Shown: positions 18,491 through 28,962 of the stretch, piece by piece
Numbering within the stretch: position 1 is the first letter of the stretch
How the letters are laid out: each line of letters begins with the position of its first letter
DNA from: Alphaproteobacteria bacterium
GTDB taxonomy: Bacteria > Pseudomonadota > Alphaproteobacteria > Rickettsiales > Deianiraeaceae
NCBI GenBank assembly: GCA_030830305.1
Contig: JAURNI010000010.1
Coordinates: 1-33,179 of the forward strand
Direction: 5' to 3'
Length of the DNA stretch: 33,179 bases
Made by a program: the position numbers and the translations under genes
The notes under the pieces: model-generated
Database searches by the model: none
What the model was told of the DNA's origin: nothing
What the model saw: only the letters and a program-made list of their open reading frames with translations

Positions 18491-20290
18491 ATGAGTATAT
18501 CGAAAAATTATAAAATTCACAAACATTCCTTTGATGTTATCGTTATTGGTGCCGGAGGAGCAGGTCTTCGTGCAACATTTGGAATGGCTGAAAAAGGTCT
18601 GAATGTTGCCTGTATTTCTAAAGTTTTTCCAACTCGTTCACACACAGTAGCAGCACAAGGTGGAATTTCTGCAGCTCTTGGAAATATGGGAGAAGATGAC
18701 TGGCGTTGGCATGCTTTTGATACTATTAAAGGTTCAGACTGGCTTGGAGACCAAGACGCCATTGAGTACATGTGTAAAACTGCACCACAAGCAATTATTG
18801 AACTTGAACACTATGGTGTTCCATTTTCAAGAAATTCAAAAGGAGAAATTTACCAAAGACCGTTTGGTGGAATGACAACCGAATACGGTGAAGGGAAGCC
18901 TGCTCAAAGAACATGTGCAGCAGCAGACCGTACCGGGCATGCAATTCTTCATACTCTTTATCAACAATCTTTAAGGCATAACGCAAAATTCTTTATTGAA
19001 TTTTTCACAACAGATTTAATCTTCAATGATAACCAAGAATGTGTTGGATGTGTTGCATGGGAACTTTCAACAGGAGATTTACATATTTTTGAAGCAAAAA
19101 TTGTCGTTCTTGCAACGGGTGGTTATGGAAGAGCATATTCTTCATGTACATCTGCTCACACATGTACGGGTGACGGGGGTGGAATGTTTGCTCGTCACGG
19201 CTTTCAAATGCAAGACATGGAATTTGTGCAATTTCACCCAACCGGAATTTATGGGTCAGGTTGTTTGATTACAGAAGGAGCAAGAGGCGAAGGCGGTTAT
19301 TTAATTAACGCAAATGGTGAACGCTTCATGGAAAAATATGCACCGAAAGTTAAGGATTTGGCATCTCGTGATGTTGTTGCCCGTGCAATTACGGTTGAAA
19401 TTAATGAAGGAAGAGGTTGTGGCCCTAAGAAAGATCATGTACACTTAGTACTTCATCACATTGACCAAAAAACCCTTGCAGAACGTTTGCCGGGAATTTC
19501 AGAATCCGCTAAAATTTTTGCTGGTGTTGATGTTACAAAACAACCAATTCCAATTCTTCCAACCGTTCACTATAATATGGGAGGCATTCCAACCAACTAC
19601 CACGGTGAAGTTGTTCAAGTAAAAGACGGCAAACTGGAAAAAGTTAAAGGTTTAATGGCAATCGGTGAAGCCGCTTGTGTTTCCGTTCATGGTGCAAATC
19701 GTTTGGGCTCAAATTCATTGCTTGATTTAGTTGTTTTTGGGCGTGCTGCAGCAATTAAGGCTGCGGAATTACTTAAAAACGATAATAAATCTGTTGAGCA
19801 TATTCCTCAAAACAAAATTGATGAGGTTGTTACAAGGTTTGATAAAATCCGCAAAACTGATGGTAAATACACAGTGGCTCAAATTCGTAAAGAAATGCAA
19901 GAAGTTATGCAAAAGCATGCTGCAGTTTTCAGAACCAAAGAAAGCCTTGAAATTGGTGCAAAAAAGATGGAGGATATCTTTAAAAAATTCGAAGATCTAT
20001 CTGTGCGTGATAAATCTCTTATATGGAATACGGATCTACTTGAAGCATTCGAACTTCATAATTTACTATACCAATCTCTTGCAACAATTAAATCTGCTTT
20101 AAACAGAGAAGAAAGTCGCGGTGCTCAAGCAAGAGACGACTTCCAAGATCGCGATGACATCAACTGGTTAAAACATACAATGATTGCAATCAACAATGAT
20201 GCAAGCCACACATTTGAATACCGTGAAGTCGTACTTACTCCATTAACAGACCAAATGCCTGCAGTGCCACCAAAGAAAAGGGTTTATTAG
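18491..20290 (+). CDS. sdhA: succinate dehydrogenase flavoprotein subunit
   Basis: [94 protein letters not shown]. Start at MSISKNYK favoured over 18473 because the putative promoter places the transcription start near 18471. Confidence 0.96.
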   Translation: MSISKNYKIHKHSFDVIVIGAGGAGLRATFGMAEKGLNVACISKVFPTRSHTVAAQGGISAALGNMGEDDWRWHAFDTIKGSDWLGDQDAIEYMCKTAPQAIIELEHYGVPFSRNSKGEIYQRPFGGMTTEYGEGKPAQRTCAAADRTGHAILHTLYQQSLRHNAKFFIEFFTTDLIFNDNQECVGCVAWELSTGDLHIFEAKIVVLATGGYGRAYSSCTSAHTCTGDGGGMFARHGFQMQDMEFVQFHPTGIYGSGCLITEGARGEGGYLINANGERFMEKYAPKVKDLASRDVVARAITVEINEGRGCGPKKDHVHLVLHHIDQKTLAERLPGISESAKIFAGVDVTKQPIPILPTVHYNMGGIPTNYHGEVVQVKDGKLEKVKGLMAIGEAACVSVHGANRLGSNSLLDLVVFGRAAAIKAAELLKNDNKSVEHIPQNKIDEVVTRFDKIRKTDGKYTVAQIRKEMQEVMQKHAAVFRTKESLEIGAKKMEDIFKKFEDLSVRDKSLIWNTDLLEAFELHNLLYQSLATIKSALNREESRGAQARDDFQDRDDINWLKHTMIAINNDASHTFEYREVVLTPLTDQMPAVPPKKRVY

Positions 20291-20296
20291 TGAAGT

Positions 20297-20521
20297 ATGA
20301 TAACTGATGCAATAAAAGAAAGGTTAAATTTGTTTAGATTATACCTTGGTCTGGTTTTAGCTTCAATTGGGACAATTACAGTATGGACGGTGCAGAATTT
20401 TGATAACATCCAGTTGATAAAGTTTATTTTCATAGCGATATTCGCTTTGATAAAAATGATTGTTTCTGTCTTTATTGAATTAAAAATTAGAAAAGAAATT
20501 AACTTATTAAGAAATGTATGA
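20297..20521 (+). CDS. small two-TM membrane protein, unknown function
   Basis: 74 aa: MITDAIKERLNLFRLYLGLVLASIGTITVWTVQNFDNIQLIKFIFIAIFALIKMIVSVFIELKIRKEINLLRNV. Confidence 0.65.
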   Translation: MITDAIKERLNLFRLYLGLVLASIGTITVWTVQNFDNIQLIKFIFIAIFALIKMIVSVFIELKIRKEINLLRNV

Positions 20522-20661
20522 ACCCGGACATTGTATTTTATGCGGCAATCGTACTTTGGGGTGTGGCTATTGTAGGAATGGGTATATTAATTATCCGGGA
20601 CACTGATTTTGAAAAACAATTGCAAAAAGAAATTGATGAAAAAAAAGCAAAAACTTTATAA
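20518..20661 (+). CDS. small one-TM protein, unknown function; ATGA-coupled to the preceding ORF (below track cutoff)
   Basis: Own translation, 47 aa: MNPDIVFYAAIVLWGVAIVGMGILIIRDTDFEKQLQKEIDEKKAKTL*; start overlaps the upstream stop (ATGA at 20518-20521). Confidence 0.65.
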   Translation: MNPDIVFYAAIVLWGVAIVGMGILIIRDTDFEKQLQKEIDEKKAKTL

Positions 20662-20667
20662 TACTTA

Positions 20668-21742
20668 ATGCAAGAATACAAATTACAGCTTGAAACAACT
20701 CTTAATTCCCTTGAAGAACTAAGGGTGTTTCTTTAACTTGGATACAAAAACCCAAAAACTTAACACCATTACAAAACAAGTTGAGGAAGGAGATTATGAT
20801 GTTAAACTTCTTAAAGAAAAAACCTCACTTGAAAAAGAGCTTGCTGTTTTTGATGATATTCACTCAAAAGTAGAAGGATATTTTGAAATCGTTGAAATTG
20901 CTGATGATGATTTGCTAAAAGAAATATCGCAAGAACTTCCAAAACTGCAAAAACAAATTGAGGAAATGGAAATCACCGCAATGTTTAACGATGAAGCCGA
21001 TAAACTTGGTGTTATTCTGGAAATAAATTCCGGAGCAGGGGGTACTGAAAGCCAAGATTGGTCCCAAATGCTTGAACGCATGTATCTTCGCTGGGCCGAA
21101 AGAAAAAGCTTTAAGGTGCAAACTATTCACAGGCTTGAAGGTGAAGAAGCCGGAATTAAACAAGTTATTCTTCAAATTGAAGGTGAAAATGCTTATGGAA
21201 TGTTAAAATATGAAATAGGGGTTCATCGTTTGGTTAGAGTTTCTCCGTTTAATGCTCAAAATAAAAGGCAAACATCTTTTGCTTCGGTACTTGTTACTCC
21301 GTTAATTGATGATACAATTAAAATTGAAATTAACCCTGCGGATTTAAAAACCGATACATACCGCTCCTCCGGTGCCGGTGGGCAGCATGTCAACACAACA
21401 GATTCCGCCGTTCGCATAACACACATTCCAACGGGAGTTGTTGCCGCTTGCCAAAACCAACGAAGCCAACTTCAAAACAGGGAAACTGCTATGAAAATGT
21501 TGATGTCCAAACTTTACGAAATTGAGGAACGCAAACGCCAGGCAAAAAGGGATTCGGTTGAAAAAGACGATGTCTCCTGGGGGAATCAAATCAGAAACTA
21601 TGTTCTTCACCCATATAAACTTGTAAAAGATACAAGAACCTCTCACGAAGACCTTAACCCCAACAAAGTTCTTGACGGTGAAATTGATGAGTTTATTTTT
21701 AAGATGATTTATAAAAGTAAGAAGGGGGAGGAAAATTCTTGA
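20668..21742 (+). CDS. prfB: peptide chain release factor 2, with +1 programmed frameshift at 20731-20737
   Basis: Frame 0: MQEYKLQLETTLNSLEELRVFL-TAA (20734-20736). +1 frame continues NLDTKTQKLNTITKQ... through GGTESQDW and SSGAGGQHVNTTDSAVRITH. AGGGTG-TTT-CTT-TAA-C matches the prfB frameshift layout. Confidence 0.93.
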
Positions 21743-21787
21743 CAAATTCACCAAATACTCTCCTTAGATAATATCTATTTTTTATAT

Positions 21788-22318
21788 ATGTTTGATTTTG
21801 TCTACGATTACTGCAATCTCACAAAACCAAATGATAGCGATATATCATTTTTTGAAAACAAGTATAATGAAGCTCGTAAAAATTTTTGGAATTTTGATGT
21901 TGTAAAGTTTGCAAACTCTCTTGGAATAAAAGTGTTTATGGACGAAAACCTTAAAGAAGAGGGATGCATTGAATACGACAGAGAATATAACACTTATAGC
22001 ATTACTATCAATGCAAAGCAACCAAAAAATAGAATAATTTTTACAATTGCTCATGAAATTGCACATTTTGTGTGTGATAAAGCATTAATTCAAGAACAGC
22101 GAGTTTTTAGAGAAGTTGGAAATAGAGGTATGCCCGAAGAAAGAAGAAAAATTGAAGTTAGAGCAAACAAAATGGCTGCCGATATTTTAATGCCGAGTGA
22201 AAAATTTATAGAACTGTGGAACAGCGGCGATTCCGTTAAAGATTTATCAAAAAAATTTTGCGTTTCTGAAGATGCCGTGAAGATAAGGTTAAGCTATCTA
22301 TTAGGCGTTGTTTTATGA
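21788..22318 (+). CDS. ImmA/IrrE family metallo-endopeptidase
   Basis: FTIAHEIAHFVCDK (HExxH), RKIEVRANKMAADILMPSEKF, C-terminal SVKDLSKKFCVSEDAVKIRLSYL helix-turn-helix-like segment. Confidence 0.9.
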   Translation: MFDFVYDYCNLTKPNDSDISFFENKYNEARKNFWNFDVVKFANSLGIKVFMDENLKEEGCIEYDREYNTYSITINAKQPKNRIIFTIAHEIAHFVCDKALIQEQRVFREVGNRGMPEERRKIEVRANKMAADILMPSEKFIELWNSGDSVKDLSKKFCVSEDAVKIRLSYLLGVVL

Positions 22319-22569
22319 AAAATGGCAAACAGGAAATTAACTCACAAAAAGATTTAAACCATCATATTCAAGACAACTATGCGTGGTTTGTTAAATGTTC
22401 AATGGTGCTACTCTTTTTTGCAATGTTGTTAGCATTTGTATTTATTAGCATTTACGGATTTATGTTAATAAAAACTGGTGATATAAAATTGATTGCTCAA
22501 ATTATTGCCGGTGTTGCAGGTTGGATATTATTCGTTATTCAAACTTTCAAAAACAAAAAACCACAATAA
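22315..22569 (+). CDS. small membrane protein coupled to the ImmA/IrrE gene
   Basis: 84 aa with two TM segments; ATGA overlap with the upstream peptidase. Confidence 0.65.
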   Translation: MKNGKQEINSQKDLNHHIQDNYAWFVKCSMVLLFFAMLLAFVFISIYGFMLIKTGDIKLIAQIIAGVAGWILFVIQTFKNKKPQ

Positions 22570-22620
22570 CCCCTTGCCTTCCGCCTAAAAATATGCTACA
22601 CTGAAAGAAAAACTTAAACT

Positions 22621-23124
22621 ATGCTTAGGCTTTTCTTTTGGCGGGTGTTATTGTTGCCGTGGGTTGCGTCTTGCGTAATGTTTGCAGGAGAGCGCACCAC
22701 AACCACAACGGTAGAATCAAACCCCACAGGTGCAACTGTTTATGTAATTCATACGGAAAAAGTGCACGATAGTATATACTCCCATTTTCCAAAAACAAAA
22801 AATGAACACGGAGACACAATGAGCATTCAAGGCACAACGCCTTTCATAATTACCCTTGCAAGGGGCAAAAATACAAAAGTAATAGTTGCAAAAGATGGTT
22901 ACAAACCAACAAAGTTCACAATAAATGTTAAAAGAGAATCTGTTTATTACGACGGCAAAAACAAAGCATGTCTTGGAGACAAATACTACGCATGGTTATT
23001 TGGCGGTTTTTGGGATGATGTGGTGAATAGCTATATTATTAGCGGAACAAAGAGCGATTTTTGTAAAGACGTTCGCCACGCATATTATATTCATTTAGAA
23101 CCTCTGTTTGAAAATAAAACTTGA
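22621..23124 (+). CDS. PEGA-like lipoprotein
   Basis: Signal peptide with VASC lipobox; VESNPTGATVYV...GTTPFIITLARGKNTKVIVAKDGYKPTKFTINVKRE is a PEGA-type repeat; GGFWDDVVNSYI tail. Confidence 0.75.
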   Translation: MLRLFFWRVLLLPWVASCVMFAGERTTTTTVESNPTGATVYVIHTEKVHDSIYSHFPKTKNEHGDTMSIQGTTPFIITLARGKNTKVIVAKDGYKPTKFTINVKRESVYYDGKNKACLGDKYYAWLFGGFWDDVVNSYIISGTKSDFCKDVRHAYYIHLEPLFENKT

Positions 23125-23172
23125 AAATTTAGTTTGCAAAAACTACAAAAACAATAAAGTTTAGTTTTTGTA

Positions 23173-25164
23173 ATGAACCTTCAAGTATACCTTCCTTACG
23201 CAATATTTATATTTCCCTTAATAGGTTCAATTCTTGCAGGGGTATTTTTCATAAAATTACGCGCCTTTTTTGCACAAGTTTCGTCATCTGTATTAGTTGC
23301 ACTTGCTTGTCTAGCCTCGGCCATTGTGTGTTTTGAGTCTGTAAAAAACGGCATTACATACGACATTAAACTGTATGAATGGTTTGTTTTGTATAAATTT
23401 ACATCAACAATTTCCATATCAATTAATTCTATCACGGCAATTATGCTTTTTGTTGTGACTTTAGTTTCAACAGTTGTTCACATCTACTCGGTTGGTTATA
23501 TGCATGATGACCCACACCGCCAAAGATTTTTCTCCTATCTGTCGTTGTTCACATTTTTCATGATTGTACTTGTTACAGCCAAAGATTTTATACAACTATT
23601 TCTTGGTTGGGAGGGCGTGGGTCTCTGTTCTTATTTATTAATCGGTTTTTGGTTTAAAAAAGAATCTGCAAATTTAGCTTCAATAAAAGCATTTATCACA
23701 AATAGAGTATCAGATGTATTCATGGCTACAGGTATTTGTTTAATATACTGTATATTTAGAACATTAAGTTTTGATGAAGTTTTCAACCAGATACAATCCG
23801 GAATTTCGTCATGTTATTTTATAGGTCATGATATCACAATCTTTAATTGTAAAATTGACACCGTTACATTAATTGGTGTAATGTTATTTCTTGGTGCAAT
23901 GGGAAAGTCTGCTCAACTTTTTTTACATGTTTGGCTTCCAGACGCAATGGAGGGACCAACACCCGTTTCTGCCTTAATTCATGCAGCAACAATGGTTACC
24001 GCAGGAGTATTTTTGATGGCAAAGTGCTGGATTTTTATTGAACATTCCGTGTTCTTACAACAATTTATTACAATTATTGGCGCAACAACTGCAATTTTTG
24101 CAGCAACGATTGCATTGGTTCAAACGGATATTAAGAAAATCATTGCTTATTCTACATGTAGCCAATTGGGATACATGTTTTTTGCAATCGGGGTTCTTGT
24201 ACCGTCTGCCGGAATATTCCACTTGGTAACGCATGCTTTCTTTAAGGCTCTTCTTTTTCTTGGTGCCGGTTCTGTAATTCATGCGTGTCATCATGAACAA
24301 AATATCTTTAAAATGGGTGGGCTTTGGAAAAAAATTCCATTTACATTTGGAATGTTTATGATTGGTTCCGTTGCTATTGCAGGAATTTATCCTTTTGCCG
24401 GATACTTTTCCAAAGATGCAATTCTAGAGGCTGCTTATGTTTCGCACACCACTCATGGCAATTATGCCTTTGTTCTTGGAACTGTAGCCGCATTTTTAAC
24501 AAGTTTTTATTCGTGGCGTTTAATTGCAGTAGTTTTTCATGGAACATACAAAGGTGATGCACATCATCACCCGCACGAGTCTCCGCTTATAATGTTAATT
24601 CCACTTGGAATTTTAACAATTCCATCAATATTTTCCGGTTTAGTTGGCAACTATCTTCATATTTTAGAAACAGAATTTTGGCATGGAGCGATTTTTGTTG
24701 CACAAGAAAGACTGGTACATATGCACCACGTGAGTTGGTATATTAAATATCTTCCAAGCGTACTTTCATTTATTGCAATTACACTTGCTTACATCCTTTA
24801 TTTAAAATATCCTAATTTGCCGTTAAAATTAAGTATTACTCTTCGCCCTGTACGGTTTCTTCTTCAGAAGAAATACTTTTTTGATGAAATATATTCTTAC
24901 ATTTTTGTGCGTGGGTTAAAGAATTTGAGTAATTTCTCAATAAAAATAATTGAAAGAGCGAATGATGCTATTATTCCGCATGGGTTTGTTTTTGTTGCAA
25001 AACTTTTTGGGAATGGTGTTAATAGATTACAATCCGGCATTACATTTGTTTACTTTTTATTCTTTTTTACATTTATTTCGTTGATTTTTCAATATTACAG
25101 TTTTATAAATGATAGGGGTTTAATGCATTATACAGTTACATGGGTGAAAAATTTATTGAGCTAA
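23173..25164 (+). CDS. nuoL: NADH-quinone oxidoreductase subunit L
   Basis: GWEGVGLCSYLLIGFW, KSAQLFLHVWLPDAMEGPTPVSALIHAATMVTAGVFL, DIKKIIAYSTCSQLGYMF, HAFFKALLFLGAGSVIHA. Confidence 0.96.
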   Translation: MNLQVYLPYAIFIFPLIGSILAGVFFIKLRAFFAQVSSSVLVALACLASAIVCFESVKNGITYDIKLYEWFVLYKFTSTISISINSITAIMLFVVTLVSTVVHIYSVGYMHDDPHRQRFFSYLSLFTFFMIVLVTAKDFIQLFLGWEGVGLCSYLLIGFWFKKESANLASIKAFITNRVSDVFMATGICLIYCIFRTLSFDEVFNQIQSGISSCYFIGHDITIFNCKIDTVTLIGVMLFLGAMGKSAQLFLHVWLPDAMEGPTPVSALIHAATMVTAGVFLMAKCWIFIEHSVFLQQFITIIGATTAIFAATIALVQTDIKKIIAYSTCSQLGYMFFAIGVLVPSAGIFHLVTHAFFKALLFLGAGSVIHACHHEQNIFKMGGLWKKIPFTFGMFMIGSVAIAGIYPFAGYFSKDAILEAAYVSHTTHGNYAFVLGTVAAFLTSFYSWRLIAVVFHGTYKGDAHHHPHESPLIMLIPLGILTIPSIFSGLVGNYLHILETEFWHGAIFVAQERLVHMHHVSWYIKYLPSVLSFIAITLAYILYLKYPNLPLKLSITLRPVRFLLQKKYFFDEIYSYIFVRGLKNLSNFSIKIIERANDAIIPHGFVFVAKLFGNGVNRLQSGITFVYFLFFFTFISLIFQYYSFINDRGLMHYTVTWVKNLLS

Positions 25165-25409
25165 AAATTTTGGCTAAAAACGGAATAAAGTTTAATGGTC
25201 ATGTTTCGTTAATTACCATTCCATCAATAACAGGTGAAATAACACTGCTACCGAACCATATTCCGCTACTTTCTGGGTTAAAACCCGGTGTAATAAAATT
25301 CGGGCAAAAATCTTCAGAAAAAGTTTCAATAGCATCTGGTTTTATTCGTTTTATAAACAATACTTGTGTTATCACCATTGAAGAAGAAGTTGTGAAAAAA
25401 GCTTCGTAA
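25140..25409 (+). CDS. atpC: F1 ATP synthase epsilon subunit (short form)
   Basis: ITIPSITGEITLLPNHIPLLSGLKPGVIKF and VSIASGFIRFINNTCVITIEE: epsilon beta-sandwich domain; 89 aa. Confidence 0.85.
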   Translation: MGEKFIELKILAKNGIKFNGHVSLITIPSITGEITLLPNHIPLLSGLKPGVIKFGQKSSEKVSIASGFIRFINNTCVITIEEEVVKKAS

Positions 25410-25410
25410 C

Positions 25411-26079
25411 ATGCAAGTAATACTTTTTGACTTTGACGGTACTCTTGTGGATACTCAGCACCTTTATAATTTAGCTATTTCAAAAGTTCTTTCTGATTTT
25501 AATAAAAAATACACAGTAGAATACTGTTCAAATTTTTTTGACGGTAAATGTTGGAACGATGCTTTTGAAGAAATATCCAAAGAAGAAGGCTTTGATAAAG
25601 ACAAAATATTTCATGAAGGCTTAAACCATGCAAGGGAACTAATGTCTAACCATATTAACACAACAACAGGCACTCTAGAAGCATTAGAAATTCTTAAAGA
25701 AAAAGATATTAAATATGGGATATGTTCAAATTCACACACAGACCAAATTGAGTTCATCTTAAACAAAACCCAGTTAAAAAAATACTTTCCAAATGATGTA
25801 ATCTTTGGTAGAAATTTTGTTCAAACAGGCAAGCCAGCAAGCGATATCTATCAATTTGGGCTTAAAAAAATGTGCATCAATGCAGAAAGTTGTTTTGCAG
25901 TTGAAGATAGCATTAACGGTGCAACAGCAAGCATTAATGCGGGTATTAAAACGTTTATCTTTTCCGGTGCAACAAGTTTTGGTGGAGAAGAAAAGTTTAA
26001 AAAGACATTTGATTTTCCACTTCAATTATTTCACGACATGCGTGACGTTGTAAATTTTATTGTTTATGCAAAGCAATAA
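25411..26079 (+). CDS. HAD-family hydrolase (phosphoglycolate phosphatase-like)
   Basis: LFDFDGTLVDTQ, GICSNSHTDQIEF, GKPASDIYQFGLKKM, FAVEDSINGATASINAGIKT. Confidence 0.88.
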   Translation: MQVILFDFDGTLVDTQHLYNLAISKVLSDFNKKYTVEYCSNFFDGKCWNDAFEEISKEEGFDKDKIFHEGLNHARELMSNHINTTTGTLEALEILKEKDIKYGICSNSHTDQIEFILNKTQLKKYFPNDVIFGRNFVQTGKPASDIYQFGLKKMCINAESCFAVEDSINGATASINAGIKTFIFSGATSFGGEEKFKKTFDFPLQLFHDMRDVVNFIVYAKQ

Positions 26080-26890
26080 TATAAATTTGAAAGTTAACAA
26101 TCTTTTAAAATATTACTTGGGAGTTTTATCGCAACTTGGAGACTTTCAACAATTTGGTAATTTTCCCATTATTATTGCAGACGAACCCCCTGTTCCGTTA
26201 AAGACGGATATCAAAATTGTGGAAAAAGCTACCGTGCCCATCGTTACAAAAGAACCACAAGAACAAGTGAACTCAAAGATTGTTACCAGTCAAATTGTAA
26301 AGCAGCAATATAATTTAGAAAACATTCAAACACTTGAAGAACTTCGTCTTTTGCTTATTAAAACAGAAGTATGTGAAATTCAACATTTCTCAACAAACAC
26401 TGTTTTTGGAGATGGAAACCCAAATGCAAGAATTCTTGTCATTGGTGAGGCTCCGGGGCAAGAAGAGGACGAACAAGGTATTCCATTCTGTGGTAGATCT
26501 GGCCAACTTTTAATGAATGCATTTTCATCAATCGGACTGCAAAGAAACAAAAATTTCTTTATTACAAATAATATTTTCTGGAGACCTCCTGGTAACAGAA
26601 AGCCAACTGATGTTGAACTTGAAAGTTGTAGGCCTTTTCTGAAAAAAATGATTGAAATTATTAACCCTGAAGTTGTTATTTGTATTGGTGCAGTTGCGGC
26701 GCAGAATATCTTAGAAACACAAAATTCCATTTCGTCATTGCGTGGTAGAGTGTTTAACAAAGCTTTTGATTTTACCACAAAAGTTTTTTGTTTATATCAC
26801 CCGTCATATCTTCTTCGCAATCCATCAAAAAAATATGAAATGTATAAAGACTTGCTAGGAATTCTACCAAATATTTCCCATCTTTTATGA
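26060..26890 (+). CDS. uracil-DNA glycosylase, family 4-type
   Basis: [68 protein letters not shown]. Confidence 0.93.
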   Translation: MFMQSNNINLKVNNLLKYYLGVLSQLGDFQQFGNFPIIIADEPPVPLKTDIKIVEKATVPIVTKEPQEQVNSKIVTSQIVKQQYNLENIQTLEELRLLLIKTEVCEIQHFSTNTVFGDGNPNARILVIGEAPGQEEDEQGIPFCGRSGQLLMNAFSSIGLQRNKNFFITNNIFWRPPGNRKPTDVELESCRPFLKKMIEIINPEVVICIGAVAAQNILETQNSISSLRGRVFNKAFDFTTKVFCLYHPSYLLRNPSKKYEMYKDLLGILPNISHLL

Positions 26891-28185
26891 TTGCCTTCCG
26901 TCTTTTTACGGTAATCTTTAAATTAACTGTTTGCCTATCTTTTAAAAGGTACTTCATTGTCCGTTTAATATTTTTACCCATTCATATAACGCTATACCCT
27001 CATTTATTTTTCCTTCAATATTACAGAAGGTTACAAGTTGTAATGGAATCTTTGGGTATAGTTTTTATAAAACTTGGGCAATCCCTTTCTCTGAAAAGCT
27101 TTCTTTTTTCAAAGGAAACACTAAAAGCACTTTCTTACTTACAAGAAAACGTAAAACCTGCAACAATTGATATTCATCAATATTTAAAAGAATATAATCC
27201 AAAATTATATGAGTTCAAAGGTTTTTCGGTTAACCCCATTCCAATTGCTTCAGCGTCTGTTGCACAAGTATACAAAGGAAAGTTAAACGATCAAGATATC
27301 GCTATAAAAATAGTAAAACCAAATATTAAAAAATACATTGAAAAAGATTTTGCAGTTGTGTTTTTTTTGGTTAAAATTGCAAATCTTTTTTGTTCACCTG
27401 CATTACAAATTGTTGATGTTGCGAGCGACATTTACACAAACATTTTGAATGAAATAAATTTAACAAAAGAAGTGAATAATCTTCAAGGAGTCAAAAGAAA
27501 TATTGTTTTTGATGTAGGAATTCATACCCCAAATGTATTCTTTGAATACTGCAACCAAAGTGTGATGGTGATGTCGTACATAGATGGAATCTCTTTAAGA
27601 AAAGTTATACATGGAACGCATTCATATAACGCAAAAGTTATAGCAGAAAATGTTATTAAAGCGTATTTATATCAAGTATACCGAGATGGCTTCTTCCACG
27701 CAGACATGCATGCCGGGAATATTTTTGTTAATAAAAACAACTCAATTACACTACTTGATTTCGGCCTTGTTTCTAGAATTTCTCTTAAAGACCGCCGCGC
27801 CGTTGCAACAATGATTTATGCATTTTTACATAATAATTATGAACTCGTTCTAAAAACCCAACTTGAGGCCGGATATATTTTAGAGAAAATATTTTTTAAT
27901 GAACAATATCGTATGGCAATGCAAAAGCTATCTTTAAATTTTCAGGGTAATTTTGAGATGTCTCTTTTTACAAGAGAACTTTTTTCAATTATGAATAAGT
28001 TTAATGTTTTTGTGCCAAAACACTTATTGATGCTTAATAAAACTATTATGTATGTTGAAGATGTTACCAAGCAATTGGACCCAAATTTTCAACCGTTTAA
28101 AGTTATTTTACCGTGGATTAAAAAATGGTATTATAAAGAACAAATTACAATTTGTGCAGAAAAATTATTTAAACTGCTTAAATAA
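26887..28185 (+). CDS. ubiB: ABC1/AarF/UbiB family atypical kinase (ubiquinone biosynthesis)
   Basis: LGIVFIKLGQSLSLKSF, PIASASVAQVYKGKLNDQDIAIKIVKP, GFFHADMHAGNIFVNKNNSITLLDFGLV. Confidence 0.93.
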   Translation: MIAFRLFTVIFKLTVCLSFKRYFIVRLIFLPIHITLYPHLFFLQYYRRLQVVMESLGIVFIKLGQSLSLKSFLFSKETLKALSYLQENVKPATIDIHQYLKEYNPKLYEFKGFSVNPIPIASASVAQVYKGKLNDQDIAIKIVKPNIKKYIEKDFAVVFFLVKIANLFCSPALQIVDVASDIYTNILNEINLTKEVNNLQGVKRNIVFDVGIHTPNVFFEYCNQSVMVMSYIDGISLRKVIHGTHSYNAKVIAENVIKAYLYQVYRDGFFHADMHAGNIFVNKNNSITLLDFGLVSRISLKDRRAVATMIYAFLHNNYELVLKTQLEAGYILEKIFFNEQYRMAMQKLSLNFQGNFEMSLFTRELFSIMNKFNVFVPKHLLMLNKTIMYVEDVTKQLDPNFQPFKVILPWIKKWYYKEQITICAEKLFKLLK

Positions 28186-28960
28186 TTAATGCGTAAGTGT
28201 AATAACTTTTGCATTCCGTTTGTACATTGATCGTTTCCTCGTTTTTAATCACCTTACCAATTGGAATACCATCTGGAAATTGATCTCCGGAGGAAGCAGT
28301 AAAAAGCTCTTCACCATCTTCAACATCATCTTGTGTGAATTCGTCAAAAGGTACAAACTTTAACATATTTTCACCACCATGTATCATTCCTATTATTTTT
28401 GTTTTACTGGTATAAACAGGAAGACGAAATTGTGGATCTTGGTATGCAAGGATATAATAATTTCCTTGTTCATTTTTGACAACTCTTCCAATTAAGCATT
28501 TCTGATTAAACACCAAGTTATTTGTTTTTACCTCATTTTCCGAAATAAAAAATATTTCTTTTGTGTTATGAGTTGAAATTGAGTATAAAAGTTTAACCAC
28601 TTGTTTTACTTGGTGAGTTGCTGCTGTTTGCTGAAATGATTGCAATGTGTTTAAAAGTTCGTTATTAATGTTTTTTGTTTGCTGAAGATCGTTTGAAAGT
28701 GCTGTCATTTGCAATGCAAGCCTTTCCATTTCAAGTCTTTGTTCGCGAAAACGAAGAAAATCTATTATATAATTTATTCCCCAATGCAGTAAAATGCTAC
28801 CATGCTGTAATGGATTATATATTGTATACTTTATAACATTGCTTCTAACATTTTCCGTATTGTGTGTAAAAGTTTTATGATTTAGCGTTATATATAAGAA
28901 TACCAACATTACAAGAATATTACGAGCAGACCCAAGCTTTGAAATAGTTGTGTTTTTCAT
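28178..28960 (-). CDS. mreC: rod shape-determining protein MreC
   Basis: N-terminal TM, coiled coil, then CLIGRVVKNEQGNYYILAYQDPQFRLPVYTSKTKIIGMIHGGENMLKFVPF...GEELFTASSGDQFPDGIPIGKV. Confidence 0.9.
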   Translation of the reverse strand: MKNTTISKLGSARNILVMLVFLYITLNHKTFTHNTENVRSNVIKYTIYNPLQHGSILLHWGINYIIDFLRFREQRLEMERLALQMTALSNDLQQTKNINNELLNTLQSFQQTAATHQVKQVVKLLYSISTHNTKEIFFISENEVKTNNLVFNQKCLIGRVVKNEQGNYYILAYQDPQFRLPVYTSKTKIIGMIHGGENMLKFVPFDEFTQDDVEDGEELFTASSGDQFPDGIPIGKVIKNEETINVQTECKSYYTYALII

Positions 28961-28962
28961 AG

